A stretch of 64,000 nt of DNA from DATARN01 sp963851105. Its GTDB lineage: Bacteria; Actinomycetota; Acidimicrobiia; Acidimicrobiales; Palsa-688. Shown in pieces: positions 26,021 to 35,033 of the stretch; within the stretch, counting starts at the first letter, position 1, and the number at the start of each line of letters is the position of its first letter. Where the stretch lies: positions 62,001-126,000 of the forward strand of contig CAWKNP010000004.1 in the NCBI GenBank assembly GCA_963851105.1. Direction: 5' to 3'. The notes under the pieces are model-generated. The model searched no databases and was not told the DNA's origin. It saw nothing but the letters and a program-made list of their open reading frames with translations. The position numbers were made by a program, and so were the translations under genes.

Positions 26021-28168
26021 ATGCGCCCCCCGCCGCTCGCCTCCCGCCGCCCGCACGTCCTCGTCGCCCACGGCGACGTACGGGAGGACGACTGGTACTG
26101 GCTGCGCGACGCCGAGGACCCCGACGTCGTCGCCTACCTGCGGGCCGAGAACGCCTACACCGACGAGGCACTGGCGCCCGTGGCCGAGTTCCGCCAATCC
26201 CTGTTCGAGGAGATCAAGAGTCGCATCAAGGAGACCGACGTGGGGGCGCCGGCCCGCAAGGGTCGGTGGTGGTACTACGGGCGCACGGTGGAAGGCCTCC
26301 AGTACCCGATCCACTGCCGCCGCGCCGACCCCGAGCGCCGGCTGGGCGCCATCGAGGTGCTGGCCCTGGCCGAGGCGGGGGCCGCGGGCGAGGAAGTCCT
26401 ACTCGACGAGAACGAGCTGGCGGGAGATTCCGACTACTTCGCCCTCGGGGTGTTCGACCTCAGCCCCTCCGACCGCTACCTGGCCTACGCCGTCGACCTC
26501 ACCGGCGGTGAGCGCTACGCCATGCGGGTGCGGGACCTGGAGTCCGGCATCGATCTGGCCGACGACATCGCCGACGTCTACTACTCGACGGCGTGGAGCG
26601 CCGACAGCGCGACGCTGTTCTATACCCGGCCCGACGCCACCCTGCGGCCGTGGCAGATCTGGCGGCACCAGTTGGGTCAGCCGGCGGGCGACGACCAGAT
26701 GGTGTTCCAGGAGGACGACGAGCGGTTCTTCGTGGGCGTCGGCGGGACCAGGAGCGACCGCTTCATCGTGATCTCGTCCAGCAGCAAGATCACCTCGGAG
26801 AACCGGGTGATCGACGCCGCCGAGCCCCTGGCCGCGCCCCGGGTCGTCGAGCCCCGGCGCCAGGGTGTGGAGTACCACCTCGATCACGCCGTCCTGCCTG
26901 GGGAGGGCGACACCTTCCTCATCTTGACCAACGACGATGGCGCCGAGAACTTCGCCCTCATGAAGGCACCCGCCGCCGCCCCCGGCCGGGACAACTGGCA
27001 GGTCATGATCCCCCACCGCCCCGAGGTCCGGCTGCAGGACGTCGACGCGTTCGCGGGCCACATCACCGTGTGGGAGCGGGAGCAGGCGCTTGAGCGCATC
27101 CGGGTGATCCACCTGGCGGGCGGGGCCGAGCATGTGATCGAGCAGCCGGAGCCGGTGTACAGCCTGGGCGGCGGCGCCAACCTCGAATGGGACACCGCCA
27201 CCCTGCGGTTCAGCTACACCTCCCTCGTCACCCCGCCGTCGAGCGTGCAGTACGACGTGGCCACCCGCTCGCGCGTTGTCGTGAAGCGCCAGACGGTCCT
27301 CGGCGGCTACGAGCCGCAGCGGTTCCGTACCGAGCGGTTGTGGGCCACGGCCCCCGACGGAACCCAGGTCCCGATCTCGCTGGTGAGCCGCGACGACGTG
27401 GCCCTCGACGGCTCCAACCCCTGCCTGCTCTACGGGTACGGGGCCTACGAGATCTCCATCGATCCCACCTTCTCGTCGTCGCGCCTCGGCCTACTCGAGC
27501 GGGGTTTCGTTTTTGCCATCGCCCACGTCCGCGGTGGCGGCGAGCTCGGCCGGCGGTGGTACGAGGAGGGGAAGCTGCGAGCGAAGTGCAACACCTTCTC
27601 CGACTTCATCGCCTGCGCCGAACACCTGATCGCCGCGGGGTACACGGGGCCGGACCGCCTGATCATCCGCGGCGGGAGCGCGGGCGGCCTTCTCATGGGG
27701 GCGGTGACCAACATGCGCCCCGAACTGTGGCGGGCGGTGGTGGCCGAGGTGCCGTTCGTCGACGTCCTGACGACCATGCTCGACCCCAGCCTGCCCTTGA
27801 CCGCCACCGAATGGGAGGAATGGGGCAACCCCATCGAGGACCCCGACACCTACACGACCATGAAGTCGTACTCGCCCTACGACAATCTCGAGCCCCGGGA
27901 CTACCCAGCCATGTACGTCAGCGCCGGCCTCAACGATCCCCGGGTCGGGTTCTGGGAGCCGGCCAAGTGGGTCGCCAAGCAAAGGTTCCTGCGCACCGAC
28001 GACAACCCGTTGCTGCTGAAGACCGAGATGGACGCGGGCCACGGCGGGCCGTCGGGACGCTACGACGCCTGGAAGGACGAAGCCCAGGTACAAGCCTTCG
28101 TCCTGTCTTCGGTCGGCCTGGCCCCGCCCATCGGACGCGAGTCCGATGCGGCTAGCGGAGGTCGATGA
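26021..28168 (+). CDS. ptrB: S9 family prolyl oligopeptidase, oligopeptidase B-like
   Basis: A 715-residue serine peptidase with a seven-blade propeller and a C-terminal alpha/beta hydrolase domain. The N-terminus VREDDWYWLRDAEDPDVVAYLRAENAY is diagnostic of the oligopeptidase B branch. The catalytic Ser is in IRGGSAGGLLMG, the Asp in NDPRVGFWEPAKW, the His in DAGHGGPSGRYD. It should cut short peptides in the cytoplasm, mainly after basic residues if it is a true PtrB. ATG at 26021 opens the family-conserved part; the longer upstream frame is spurious. Its last 17 nt overlap the convergent FtsH-like gene. Confidence 0.92.
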   Translation: MRPPPLASRRPHVLVAHGDVREDDWYWLRDAEDPDVVAYLRAENAYTDEALAPVAEFRQSLFEEIKSRIKETDVGAPARKGRWWYYGRTVEGLQYPIHCRRADPERRLGAIEVLALAEAGAAGEEVLLDENELAGDSDYFALGVFDLSPSDRYLAYAVDLTGGERYAMRVRDLESGIDLADDIADVYYSTAWSADSATLFYTRPDATLRPWQIWRHQLGQPAGDDQMVFQEDDERFFVGVGGTRSDRFIVISSSSKITSENRVIDAAEPLAAPRVVEPRRQGVEYHLDHAVLPGEGDTFLILTNDDGAENFALMKAPAAAPGRDNWQVMIPHRPEVRLQDVDAFAGHITVWEREQALERIRVIHLAGGAEHVIEQPEPVYSLGGGANLEWDTATLRFSYTSLVTPPSSVQYDVATRSRVVVKRQTVLGGYEPQRFRTERLWATAPDGTQVPISLVSRDDVALDGSNPCLLYGYGAYEISIDPTFSSSRLGLLERGFVFAIAHVRGGGELGRRWYEEGKLRAKCNTFSDFIACAEHLIAAGYTGPDRLIIRGGSAGGLLMGAVTNMRPELWRAVVAEVPFVDVLTTMLDPSLPLTATEWEEWGNPIEDPDTYTTMKSYSPYDNLEPRDYPAMYVSAGLNDPRVGFWEPAKWVAKQRFLRTDDNPLLLKTEMDAGHGGPSGRYDAWKDEAQVQAFVLSSVGLAPPIGRESDAASGGR

Positions 28169-29966
28169 CGCCGGGGACGGTGGTCTGCTCCTCGGCGACG
28201 GTGGCGGCTTGGCGGGCCGAGGCGATGACCGCGGTGATCTCGTCGCCGACCAACTCGTCGCGATCCAGCAGGGCGTCGCGCAGCGCTTCGACGGTGGCCA
28301 GATTGTCGGCCAGCAAGTTACGGACGTTGGAACGGGCGTCGTCGAGAATCTTCTCTACCGCTTCGCGTCCGGAATCGCTGGAGAGAACCTTGGCGACGAT
28401 GTTGGCGCCCCCGGGACCGGATGCCGCGTCGAGCGAAACCAGGGAGCCGGCCATGCCGAGCGAGCCGACCATCTGGGCGGCGGCTGCGGTGGCCATCTGG
28501 AGGTCGCCGGCGACGCCGGTACTGGTCTCGCCGAAGAACAACTCCTCGGCGACCAGGCCGCCGAAGGCGATCTGGATGAGGGCCATGATCTCGGTCCTCG
28601 TCTGGGTCCATCTCTCCTCGGTGTCGGAGTGGGCCAGCAGGCCGAGGGCGTCCTTGCGCTTGATGACCGACAGCACCTCCAGCTTGCGGCTGGCACCGAC
28701 GAGGTAGGCGACGGTGGCGTGGCCCGATTCGTGGGTCGCGATGGTGCGGCGTTCCGCTTCGGTGTACGCCACCGGCTGGGCCAGGCCGATCTCCTCGGTC
28801 ATCTTGGCCTGCTGGATGTCCTGCCAATTGAGCTGCTCGGCGCCCCGTCGCAGGGCCCAGACCAGCGCCTCGTCGAAGAGGTGCTCGATCATGACCGGCG
28901 AATAACCGAGGGTCATGGCGGCCAGGGTGTCGCGGCGGACGTCGTCGTCGAGGACCGGCTCGTGGGCCTTCTTCTCCAGGTAGTAGTCGATGATGTCGCG
29001 ACGCCCGGCCCGCGACGGGAGATCGAAGAAGATCGCCCGGTCGAAGCGCCCGGGGCGCAACAGTGCCGGGTCGAGGTCCGACGCCCGGTTGGTCGCCCCG
29101 ATGACCAGGATGTTGGCGGGGATGGGGCGGGGCTTGCGGATCCGGCGGGCGGGCGGGAGGAAGCGGTTGACGAAATCGATGATCCCGCCGACGAAGCGCA
29201 TGCTGGAAGGAGGCTGGCTGAACGACTGCAACTGGATCAGCAGTTCGTTGACGACGCCCGAGATCCCCTCGCGGTGGCCCGACGAGCCCATGCCGCTGCG
29301 GGCCGCGCCAATGGCGTCGATCTCCTCGATGAACCCGATGGCGCCCCCCTCACGGCGGGCCGCGGCGCGCAGCGCCTTGAAGTACGAGCGGATCTTCCGA
29401 TTGGTTTGGCCGTAGTACATCGACTGGAACGCCGACGAGGAGACGAAGAGGAACGGGACGCCGGCCTCTTTGGCCATGGCCTTGGCCAGATAGGTCTTGC
29501 CGGTCCCCGGGGGCCCCTCGAAGAGGATGGCCCGGCGGGGGGTGCCGCCCATCTTGTCCTTGAACGTCTTGTAGGCGAGGAAAAGGTTGAGGGTCTTGAC
29601 GACCTCCTCGACCACCACGGTGGCGCCGCGAACATCGTCGAAGGAGACATCGATCTCATCGGGCCGGAACAGGACGTGGGGCGAGCGGCCGGCGCCGGCC
29701 ATCGGGATGATGATCACGCCGCCCAGCAGCAGGACCATCAACAGCGCCGGGGTGTAGTTGGCCATGCTCGGGGGAAGGTGCGGGAACCCGAATCCGATGG
29801 GGTGACCGGAGAGGTCTCTCAGGGCGACGAAGGCGGTGATGAGGCCGAGAAAGATGACGATGCGCCGGAGGCGGCGCTGTCGGGCCCGCTCGCGGGCCAC
29901 CACCACGTCGACGGTGGCGGAGCGCAGAACCTGGGCCTGGCCGAGTGATGAGAGTTCCATAACCAA
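28152..29966 (-). CDS. FtsH-like membrane AAA+ metalloprotease
   Basis: A 604-residue protein with two N-terminal membrane helices (about residues 35-50 and 72-90), an AAA domain and a zinc protease domain. Walker A is GPPGTGKT at 151-158. Walker B reads FIEEID instead of the usual FIDEID. NILVIGATNRASDLDPALLRPGRFDR is the arginine-finger region. The protease site is THESGH, with DLQMATAAAAQMV supplying the third ligand. It is divergent enough from canonical FtsH to be a paralogue. It probably unfolds and degrades membrane proteins. ATGs at 29966 and 29960 are both possible. It is divergent from the thioredoxin-like gene. Confidence 0.88.
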   Translation of the reverse strand: MVMELSSLGQAQVLRSATVDVVVARERARQRRLRRIVIFLGLITAFVALRDLSGHPIGFGFPHLPPSMANYTPALLMVLLLGGVIIIPMAGAGRSPHVLFRPDEIDVSFDDVRGATVVVEEVVKTLNLFLAYKTFKDKMGGTPRRAILFEGPPGTGKTYLAKAMAKEAGVPFLFVSSSAFQSMYYGQTNRKIRSYFKALRAAARREGGAIGFIEEIDAIGAARSGMGSSGHREGISGVVNELLIQLQSFSQPPSSMRFVGGIIDFVNRFLPPARRIRKPRPIPANILVIGATNRASDLDPALLRPGRFDRAIFFDLPSRAGRRDIIDYYLEKKAHEPVLDDDVRRDTLAAMTLGYSPVMIEHLFDEALVWALRRGAEQLNWQDIQQAKMTEEIGLAQPVAYTEAERRTIATHESGHATVAYLVGASRKLEVLSVIKRKDALGLLAHSDTEERWTQTRTEIMALIQIAFGGLVAEELFFGETSTGVAGDLQMATAAAAQMVGSLGMAGSLVSLDAASGPGGANIVAKVLSSDSGREAVEKILDDARSNVRNLLADNLATVEALRDALLDRDELVGDEITAVIASARQAATVAEEQTTVPGVIDLR

Positions 29967-30025
29967 TGGTTACGCAGGCGTTTTGCCTGGTCAAGGCGCG
30001 CGAGGCCTTTATCCTCAGGATTCCT

Positions 30026-30439
30026 ATGTTCTTTCTGGTGGCGCCGGTCGCCGTCATCCTCTTTGTGGTCTTTGCCCTGGCGCTGGTGTGGCGGGCGGTC
30101 CGCCAGCGCCACTCCCAGTGGCGCCGGGCCCGCCACGGCACCGGCCCCCTTTCCCGCCTTCCGCTGCTCCCGGCGTCGCTGCTGAAGGGCGCCGACCGCA
30201 CCTGGGTGGTGTTCACAACCCCGGACTGCGAGCCGTGCATTGCCATCGCGGCCCGCCTCCGGGCGACGCGGCCCTCTGCCCAGATCACCGAGATCGATGT
30301 CCGCCACGAGCCTCGGCTGGCCGAGGCCTACCGGGTCGACGCACTGCCTGCCGTCCTGCTGGCCAACCGGTACGGCCAGGTCGAGGCCCGGCTGATCGGG
30401 CTGGCGGCCATCGAGGCCGCCCTGCGGGCAAGCGCGTAG
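30026..30439 (+). CDS. Membrane-anchored thioredoxin-domain protein
   Basis: A 137-residue protein: an N-terminal membrane helix (FFLVAPVAVILFVVFALALVW), a basic linker, and a thioredoxin fold with the active site TPDCEPCIAI (CxxC) and the cis-Pro segment VDALPAVLLANRYG. The basic residues just after the helix suggest the domain faces the cytoplasm. It probably reduces or exchanges disulfides near the membrane. ATG at 30026 follows AGGA at 5 nt; the upstream frame to 29966 has no signal. Confidence 0.8.
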   Translation: MFFLVAPVAVILFVVFALALVWRAVRQRHSQWRRARHGTGPLSRLPLLPASLLKGADRTWVVFTTPDCEPCIAIAARLRATRPSAQITEIDVRHEPRLAEAYRVDALPAVLLANRYGQVEARLIGLAAIEAALRASA

Positions 30440-30472
30440 GGGCTGGCGGCCGAGGCCCGCGGGGGCTGGCGG

Positions 30473-31024
30473 TTAGAGGCGGAGGCCGGCGTAGGGCTGG
30501 CGGCCCGGTGGTAGGTCGCCCCGGCGGGGGTTGGCCCGATCCCGGGCCGAGAGAATGGGCTCGGTGACGCCCCAGTCGGCGCCTATCTCGGGGTCGTCCC
30601 ACGCCACGCCCAGCTCGTCGTCGGGGTTGTAGTAGCTGTCGACCATGTAGGTGATCATCATGTCGGTGAGGGCCGCGAAACCGTGGCCTACCCCCGGCGG
30701 GATGAACACGCCCCGGCTGTCGGCCTCGCCGATCTCGATGACCTGGGTGGCGCCGTCGGTAGGGGATCCTTGGCGCAGGTCGTGGAGGACTACCCGGGCG
30801 GTGCCTTTCGGAACCAACCAGTAGTCGGCCTGATGAAGGTGATAGTGGAGGCCGACCACGGTGCCCGCCGCCTTGTCGGAGCGGTTGCCCTGCACCATCT
30901 CCCGCCCGAGTGGGAACCAAGATCGCCGGTAGGTCTCGATGAAGCGACCCCGCTCGTCGCCGTGGATGGCGGGGGTCACGACGTACACGCCCGCGATGAC
31001 CTCACTCTCGGTGACCTCGGCCAC
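30473..31024 (-). CDS. dTDP-4-dehydrorhamnose 3,5-epimerase family protein (RmlC-like)
   Basis: A 183-residue cupin of the RmlC family: YVVTPAIHGDERGRFIETYRRSWF at the start, the catalytic His in VVGLHYHLHQADYW, VVLHDLRQGSPTDG, FIPPGVGHGFAALTD, and the catalytic Tyr region YMVDSYYNPDDELGVAWDDPEIGADWG. It should epimerise a dTDP-keto-sugar on the route to rhamnose or a related surface sugar. No other rml gene is near, so the exact sugar is uncertain. GTG at 31024 overlies the end of the flavin reductase gene with a 5-bp gap, so both are probably one transcript. Confidence 0.85.
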   Translation of the reverse strand: MAEVTESEVIAGVYVVTPAIHGDERGRFIETYRRSWFPLGREMVQGNRSDKAAGTVVGLHYHLHQADYWLVPKGTARVVLHDLRQGSPTDGATQVIEIGEADSRGVFIPPGVGHGFAALTDMMITYMVDSYYNPDDELGVAWDDPEIGADWGVTEPILSARDRANPRRGDLPPGRQPYAGLRL

Positions 31025-31029
31025 CGGCG

Positions 31030-31575
31030 TCAGGCCTCGAAGCGGCCGTAGCCGCCCCGGTACGACAGCAAGGGTCGTCCCCGGGACGCCGCCTGCAGAT
31101 CTACGACCCGGCCGACGATGATGTAGTGGTCCCCGGCATCGTGGCGCGCTTCGATGCGGCAGTCTATCCAGGCCAAGATGCCCTGCAGGATGGGCGAACC
31201 GGTCTCGGCCCCCCGCCATCCGAGGCCCTTGAACTTGTCGGCGCCCGAAGTTGCGAACACCCGGCTGATCTCCTCCTGCTCCTCGGACAAGACGTTGGCG
31301 CAGAAGGCGCCGGAGCGCTCGATGCGCTGCCAGCTGCTCGACCGCTTGGCCGGGCACACCGCGACGAGCAGGGGGTCGAGCGACAGGCTGACGAACGACT
31401 GGCAGGTGAGCCCGGCCGCGACGCCGTCGTGGACGCCCGTGACCACCACGATGCCCGTGGCGAAGTGGCCGAGCACGGCCCGGAAATGGGCGGTGTCGAT
31501 GGTGGCGCTGCCCGCCGCCGCGATGTCGGCGGCCGGATCCTCCAGTTCGCCCGTACTGTTCCCGGAGTCGGCCAT
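31030..31575 (-). CDS. Flavin reductase-like domain protein
   Basis: A 181-residue FMN-binding split-barrel protein of the HpaC/flavin reductase family: HFATGIVVVTGVHDGVAAGLTCQSFVSLSLDPLLVAVCPAK is the flavin-binding core, followed by GAFCANVLSEEQEEISRVFA and the C-terminal GDHYIIVGRVVDL. Such proteins reduce flavin with NAD(P)H for a monooxygenase partner, none of which is adjacent. ATG at 31575 is the first codon of the homologous part; the longer upstream frame is non-coding. Confidence 0.88.
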   Translation of the reverse strand: MADSGNSTGELEDPAADIAAAGSATIDTAHFRAVLGHFATGIVVVTGVHDGVAAGLTCQSFVSLSLDPLLVAVCPAKRSSSWQRIERSGAFCANVLSEEQEEISRVFATSGADKFKGLGWRGAETGSPILQGILAWIDCRIEARHDAGDHYIIVGRVVDLQAASRGRPLLSYRGGYGRFEA

Positions 31576-31773
31576 TTCGCACCGGAACCCTACTGGCGAC
31601 CGCTGCGGGGCGTGCCGGCCGGCAACTACTGTCCGCCCAGTGCCGCAGAGCGTGGGTCCTGCGGTTGACGGTGGCGACGTGGGCTCCTGGGCCGGCCTGG
31701 AAATGCGGGAGGCGTGCAACGAGACACGCCCGACAGGCGAGCACAACCCGCCACAGAATCCCCTCCAAACGTG

Positions 31774-32565
31774 ATGCGCCGGGTCTTGGCGACATTCGCC
31801 ATTCTCATCGTCGCGGTGGCCGTGGGCCTCGGTATCAGTGTCGCCCTCCACCACCGCCCGAGCGGCGCAAGCGGCGGTGACGGGGCCACGGTCGGTGGCG
31901 CCGGTGCGCCCACGACGGCGCCGCCCGTTGACATCGTCCCCGCCGCCGGCCAGACCTTTGTCACCGGTTCGGTCACGTCGCTCACCGCCGACAACGCCGT
32001 CGGGCCCGCCCTGCAGCCACCGTTCACCATCACGATCCCGTCGCGGGGGCAGGGCAGCGCCGACATCACCGGCGTCTCGGTGGCGGGCAAGAGCGTCGAG
32101 ATCTACTGGTATGGGGGCCAGCCGCTCCCGGTGAGCGGGACCGGCCAGCTCGCCATCGACGGCGGCGCGCTCACCGTCGACGCGTCGGGCCTTACGTGGG
32201 TACTCGACGGCGCCCCTCGTTCGCTGACGAGCGGCCACTTCGGCCTGGGGGCTCCCGTGGCAGTGGGAACCGGAGGCCTGGCCGAGCCCCACCAGAGCAT
32301 CGCGTTCGACGCCGGGGCCACCAGCACGGTACAAACGACGGGGAAGGCCCAGGTCCACCTGGCGCCAACCGCGGTCCACCTCCGCGGTCCCGGATCGGTC
32401 ACGATCCATGGTGAGTTCCAGCTACAGACCAGCACCGGGACCCGTCATGCCACGGCCGTCAAGTTCGGGCCCGGAAGCTACGAGGTCGACCTCAGCCCGA
32501 TCGCGGGGGGCGACACCATCCGCGCCACCTTGCAGGGGCCCGCGACCGCCGCCGCCCCCAACTAG
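31774..32565 (+). CDS. Exported protein of unknown function
   Basis: A 263-residue protein with one N-terminal hydrophobic segment (VLATFAILIVAVAVGLGISVAL), a Gly/Ala/Thr-rich linker, and a mature part rich in beta strands (FTVTIPS-, VEIYWYGGQPLPVSGTGQLAIDGGALTV-like stretches). No catalytic motif is visible. It may be lipid-independent and tethered outside the cell. ATG at 31774 follows GTG at 31771, also in frame. The stop TAG shares a CTAG with the stop of the convergent 64-residue gene. Confidence 0.7.
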   Translation: MRRVLATFAILIVAVAVGLGISVALHHRPSGASGGDGATVGGAGAPTTAPPVDIVPAAGQTFVTGSVTSLTADNAVGPALQPPFTITIPSRGQGSADITGVSVAGKSVEIYWYGGQPLPVSGTGQLAIDGGALTVDASGLTWVLDGAPRSLTSGHFGLGAPVAVGTGGLAEPHQSIAFDAGATSTVQTTGKAQVHLAPTAVHLRGPGSVTIHGEFQLQTSTGTRHATAVKFGPGSYEVDLSPIAGGDTIRATLQGPATAAAPN

Positions 32566-32756
32566 TGGGGTTTGACGCCCCGGCGCAGCGACAAACCGAG
32601 CCCGGCGGCGACGACGAGCGGCAGGAGCCACCACACGCCTCGATGCCCATTGTGGGCCAGGGCGGCGGTGGCGCCCAGCGCCAGGGCTACCCCGACGGCA
32701 ATCGTCCAGTCGTCGCCGACGATGAAGTCGTACCAGAACCGCAGGAACGCCCTCAT
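32562..32756 (-). CDS. Small two-helix membrane protein (64 aa)
   Basis: A 64-residue protein starting MRAFLRFWYDFIVGDDWTIA, with two hydrophobic helices (TIAVGVALALGATAALA and GVWWLLPLVVAAGLGLSL) and a basic tail. Its ATG overlaps the stop of the COG4280-type membrane protein as ATGA, so it is translationally coupled and probably a partner of that protein. No known motif. Confidence 0.75.
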   Translation of the reverse strand: MRAFLRFWYDFIVGDDWTIAVGVALALGATAALAHNGHRGVWWLLPLVVAAGLGLSLRRGVKPH

Positions 32757-33514
32757 GACGAGACCGCTTCGGCCGAGCTGGGGGAGTTGATGTCGAGGTG
32801 GCGGCGCAGCACGGCGACGAGCATCACGGCGTAGCCGGCGACGAAGGCGAGGATGCCCAAGATGGCGAGGTCCTTCCCAGGCCACTGCACGCCCGCCCCC
32901 TCGGCGCCCCAGAAAATGCCGAAGGTCGTGAGCATCACGCCTACGACGAACTTCATGGTGTTTTCCGGCACCCGGCTGAGCGGGGCGTGCACCAGGGTCC
33001 CGACGATCAGCACCGTGACCAGGGCAGCCACCGCCGAAAGAGCCGCCAGCGCGACGTTGTGCTGGTTGCTGCCGAAGGTGACCACGATGAACGCCACTTC
33101 CAGGCCCTCGAGGAACACGCCCTTGAACGCCACCGTGAACGAGTACCAGTCGAGGCCGGCGTGCTCGGTGTGGGAGGCGGCACGGGCGGCCGCGAGCCCC
33201 TCCTGGTAGAGCTCTTCCTCGTTGCGCAGGGCCTTGGCCCCGCCGGCGCGGAGGATGGCCTTGCGCAGCCACTGGAGGCCGAAGATAAGGAGGAGGCCGC
33301 CGACGACGACCCGCAAGGCGTTGATCGGCACGGCGGTGAGGGCGGGGCCGAGAGCCGCGATGACCGCGGCCAGGGCGACGGTGGCCGCGGCGACGCCCAC
33401 CAGCGTGGAGCGCCACCCCCGGGTCACGCCGACCGCCAGGACGATGGTCAGCGCCTCCACCATCTCCACCGAGCACGCCAGGAAGCCGGCAAGGAAGAGG
33501 AAGACGTTACGCAT
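32753..33514 (-). CDS. COG4280-type multi-pass membrane protein
   Basis: A 253-residue protein with about seven membrane helices. Two related acidic motifs stand out: SVEMVEALTIVLAVG in the first helix and GVFLEGLEVAFIVVTFG mid-protein, an internal duplication that recalls the metal-binding REGLE-type motifs of FTR1 permeases and the GDT1 family. A charged loop (LRNEEELYQEGLAAARAASHTEH) separates the halves. A cation transport role is a reasonable inference, not shown. It is followed by the coupled 64-residue protein. Confidence 0.78.
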   Translation of the reverse strand: MRNVFLFLAGFLACSVEMVEALTIVLAVGVTRGWRSTLVGVAAATVALAAVIAALGPALTAVPINALRVVVGGLLLIFGLQWLRKAILRAGGAKALRNEEELYQEGLAAARAASHTEHAGLDWYSFTVAFKGVFLEGLEVAFIVVTFGSNQHNVALAALSAVAALVTVLIVGTLVHAPLSRVPENTMKFVVGVMLTTFGIFWGAEGAGVQWPGKDLAILGILAFVAGYAVMLVAVLRRHLDINSPSSAEAVSS

Positions 33515-33624
33515 GGCGGGACCCAGCGTATTCGCCCGCCCGCCGACCGGCGCCCCTGCCAGGACCGCGCTGCCTTCAGTACCGCGCTGCCGTCACTAGC
33601 GCGGCTTTCAGACGGCGCTGCGGT

Positions 33625-34530
33625 TCAGGGAAGCTTCAGTTCCTGGCCCACCTCGACGGCCAGGCCATCGGCCACAAGAGACGCCACCACCCGGGCCGTG
33701 CGATCGGGATCCCCGGGCCAGCCCGCCACTACCGCCAGCGCCGGCCACGGGATCGGCGCCTCCCCGAGGGCCCGGACCAGCCGCCCCCGGCCTTGACGGT
33801 CCGATCCGGCAAAGGCTGACTGGCGTCGGGACGCGCCCGCCGACCCCACTGCGGGGTCAGGCGCCACCCAGCCCGACGCCGCCCAGGCGCAATGCCCCGA
33901 AACAAGTGGGCACCGGGCACACGACGGTCGACCGGCGACGCAGTGTCGGGCGCCCACATCGAGCATCGCCTGGTTCCACCGCCACCCCGAACCGGAAGGG
34001 ACCAGCGAGTCGGCCAGCACCTGGGCCTCCCGGGACGAGCGCAGCACCCGCCCCGCCACCGCCCGGGCCAGGACCCGGGCCACGTTGGTGTCGACCACGC
34101 CGACGTCGGCCTCGAAGGCGAAGGCCAGCACCGCCCGGGCGGTATAGGGCCCGACACCGCGCAGCGCCTGCAACGATGGCAACGACGCCGGCACCCGCCC
34201 CTCGTATCGCGAGACCAAGTCCACCGCGGCGCGGTGCAGGCTGACGGCTCGGCGGTTGTACCCCAGCCCCACCCACATGGCGATCACCTCCCCCACGGGG
34301 GCAGCTGCGCACGCCGCCACCGTGGGGAAGCGGGCGAGGAAGGCCTGCCAGCGGGGGACTACGCGGGCCACCTGGGTCTGCTGCAACATGATCTCGCTCA
34401 CGAGCACCGCCCACGGATCACGGGTCTGCCGCCACGGCAGGTCACGCCAGCCATTCCCGTCCCCGGAACCGTCGCCCGCAGACCAGCGCAGGACCGCCGA
34501 CTGCAATGGCGTCAAGGCGACGGGGGCCAC
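33625..34530 (-). CDS. mutY: A/G-specific adenine glycosylase MutY
   Basis: A 301-residue MutY that removes adenine paired with 8-oxoguanine. The catalytic Glu is in VSEIMLQQTQVARV, the helix-hairpin-helix is LRGVGPYTARAVLAFAF, the catalytic Asp is in VVDTNVARVLAR, and the 4Fe-4S ligands are C-x6-C-x2-C-x5-C in CVAGRPSCARCPLVSGHC. The C-terminal part is short, as in other actinobacterial MutYs, with a winged-helix-like end instead of a full NUDIX-type domain. GTG at 34530 lies 19 nt inside the MaoC gene, so it is read as the last gene of the long operon starting at 40678. Confidence 0.93.
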   Translation of the reverse strand: MAPVALTPLQSAVLRWSAGDGSGDGNGWRDLPWRQTRDPWAVLVSEIMLQQTQVARVVPRWQAFLARFPTVAACAAAPVGEVIAMWVGLGYNRRAVSLHRAAVDLVSRYEGRVPASLPSLQALRGVGPYTARAVLAFAFEADVGVVDTNVARVLARAVAGRVLRSSREAQVLADSLVPSGSGWRWNQAMLDVGARHCVAGRPSCARCPLVSGHCAWAASGWVAPDPAVGSAGASRRQSAFAGSDRQGRGRLVRALGEAPIPWPALAVVAGWPGDPDRTARVVASLVADGLAVEVGQELKLP

Positions 34531-35033
34531 ACGTCCTCACCGTAGGGGCGTCGGCGCGGCGGCAATGACGCCCGCGTCCACACCATCACCTTGCGGCGGA
34601 AGTAGCAAACCTCTTCGCCCCGCTGGTTGAAACCCTTGGTCTCCACGGTCACCACCCCGCGATCGGGCTTCGAAGACGACAGCTTCTTGGCGAGCACCCG
34701 GGTCTCGGCGTAGATCGTGTCGCCGTGGAAGGTGGGCCGCTGGTGGGTGAGCGACTCCACCTCCAGGTTGGCGATGGCGGCGCCACTCACGTCGGGCACG
34801 CTCATGCCGAGGACGAGGCTGTACACCAGGTTGCCGACGACCACGTTCTGGTGCTGCACCGTCTCGTGCTCCGCGAACCACTCGTCGAGGTGCAGCGGAT
34901 GATGGTTCATGGTGATCAGGCAGAACAGGTGGTCGTCGTAGGAGGTGATGGTCTTGCCCGGCCAGTGGCGGTAGACGTCGCCGATGTCGAAGTCCTCGAA
35001 GGCCCGCCCGAAAGGCCGCTCGTGGGTCGTCAC
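34512..35033 (-). CDS. mch: MaoC-like hydratase, probable mesaconyl-CoA hydratase
   Basis: A 173-residue hot-dog-fold protein: GRAFEDFDIGDVYRHWPGKTIT, then YDDHLFCLITMNHHPLHLDEWFAE, where the Asp/His of MaoC hydratases lie, VVVGNLVYSLVLGMSVPDVSG and LTHQRPTFHGDTIYAETRVL. This sequence type accompanies mcl and mcd in actinobacterial ethylmalonyl-CoA gene clusters, where it hydrates mesaconyl-CoA to methylmalyl-CoA; both partners occur 6-10 kb away here. GTG at 35033 overlaps the HAD stop as GTGA. The exact substrate is inferred. Confidence 0.75.
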   Translation of the reverse strand: MTTHERPFGRAFEDFDIGDVYRHWPGKTITSYDDHLFCLITMNHHPLHLDEWFAEHETVQHQNVVVGNLVYSLVLGMSVPDVSGAAIANLEVESLTHQRPTFHGDTIYAETRVLAKKLSSSKPDRGVVTVETKGFNQRGEEVCYFRRKVMVWTRASLPPRRRPYGEDVWPPSP

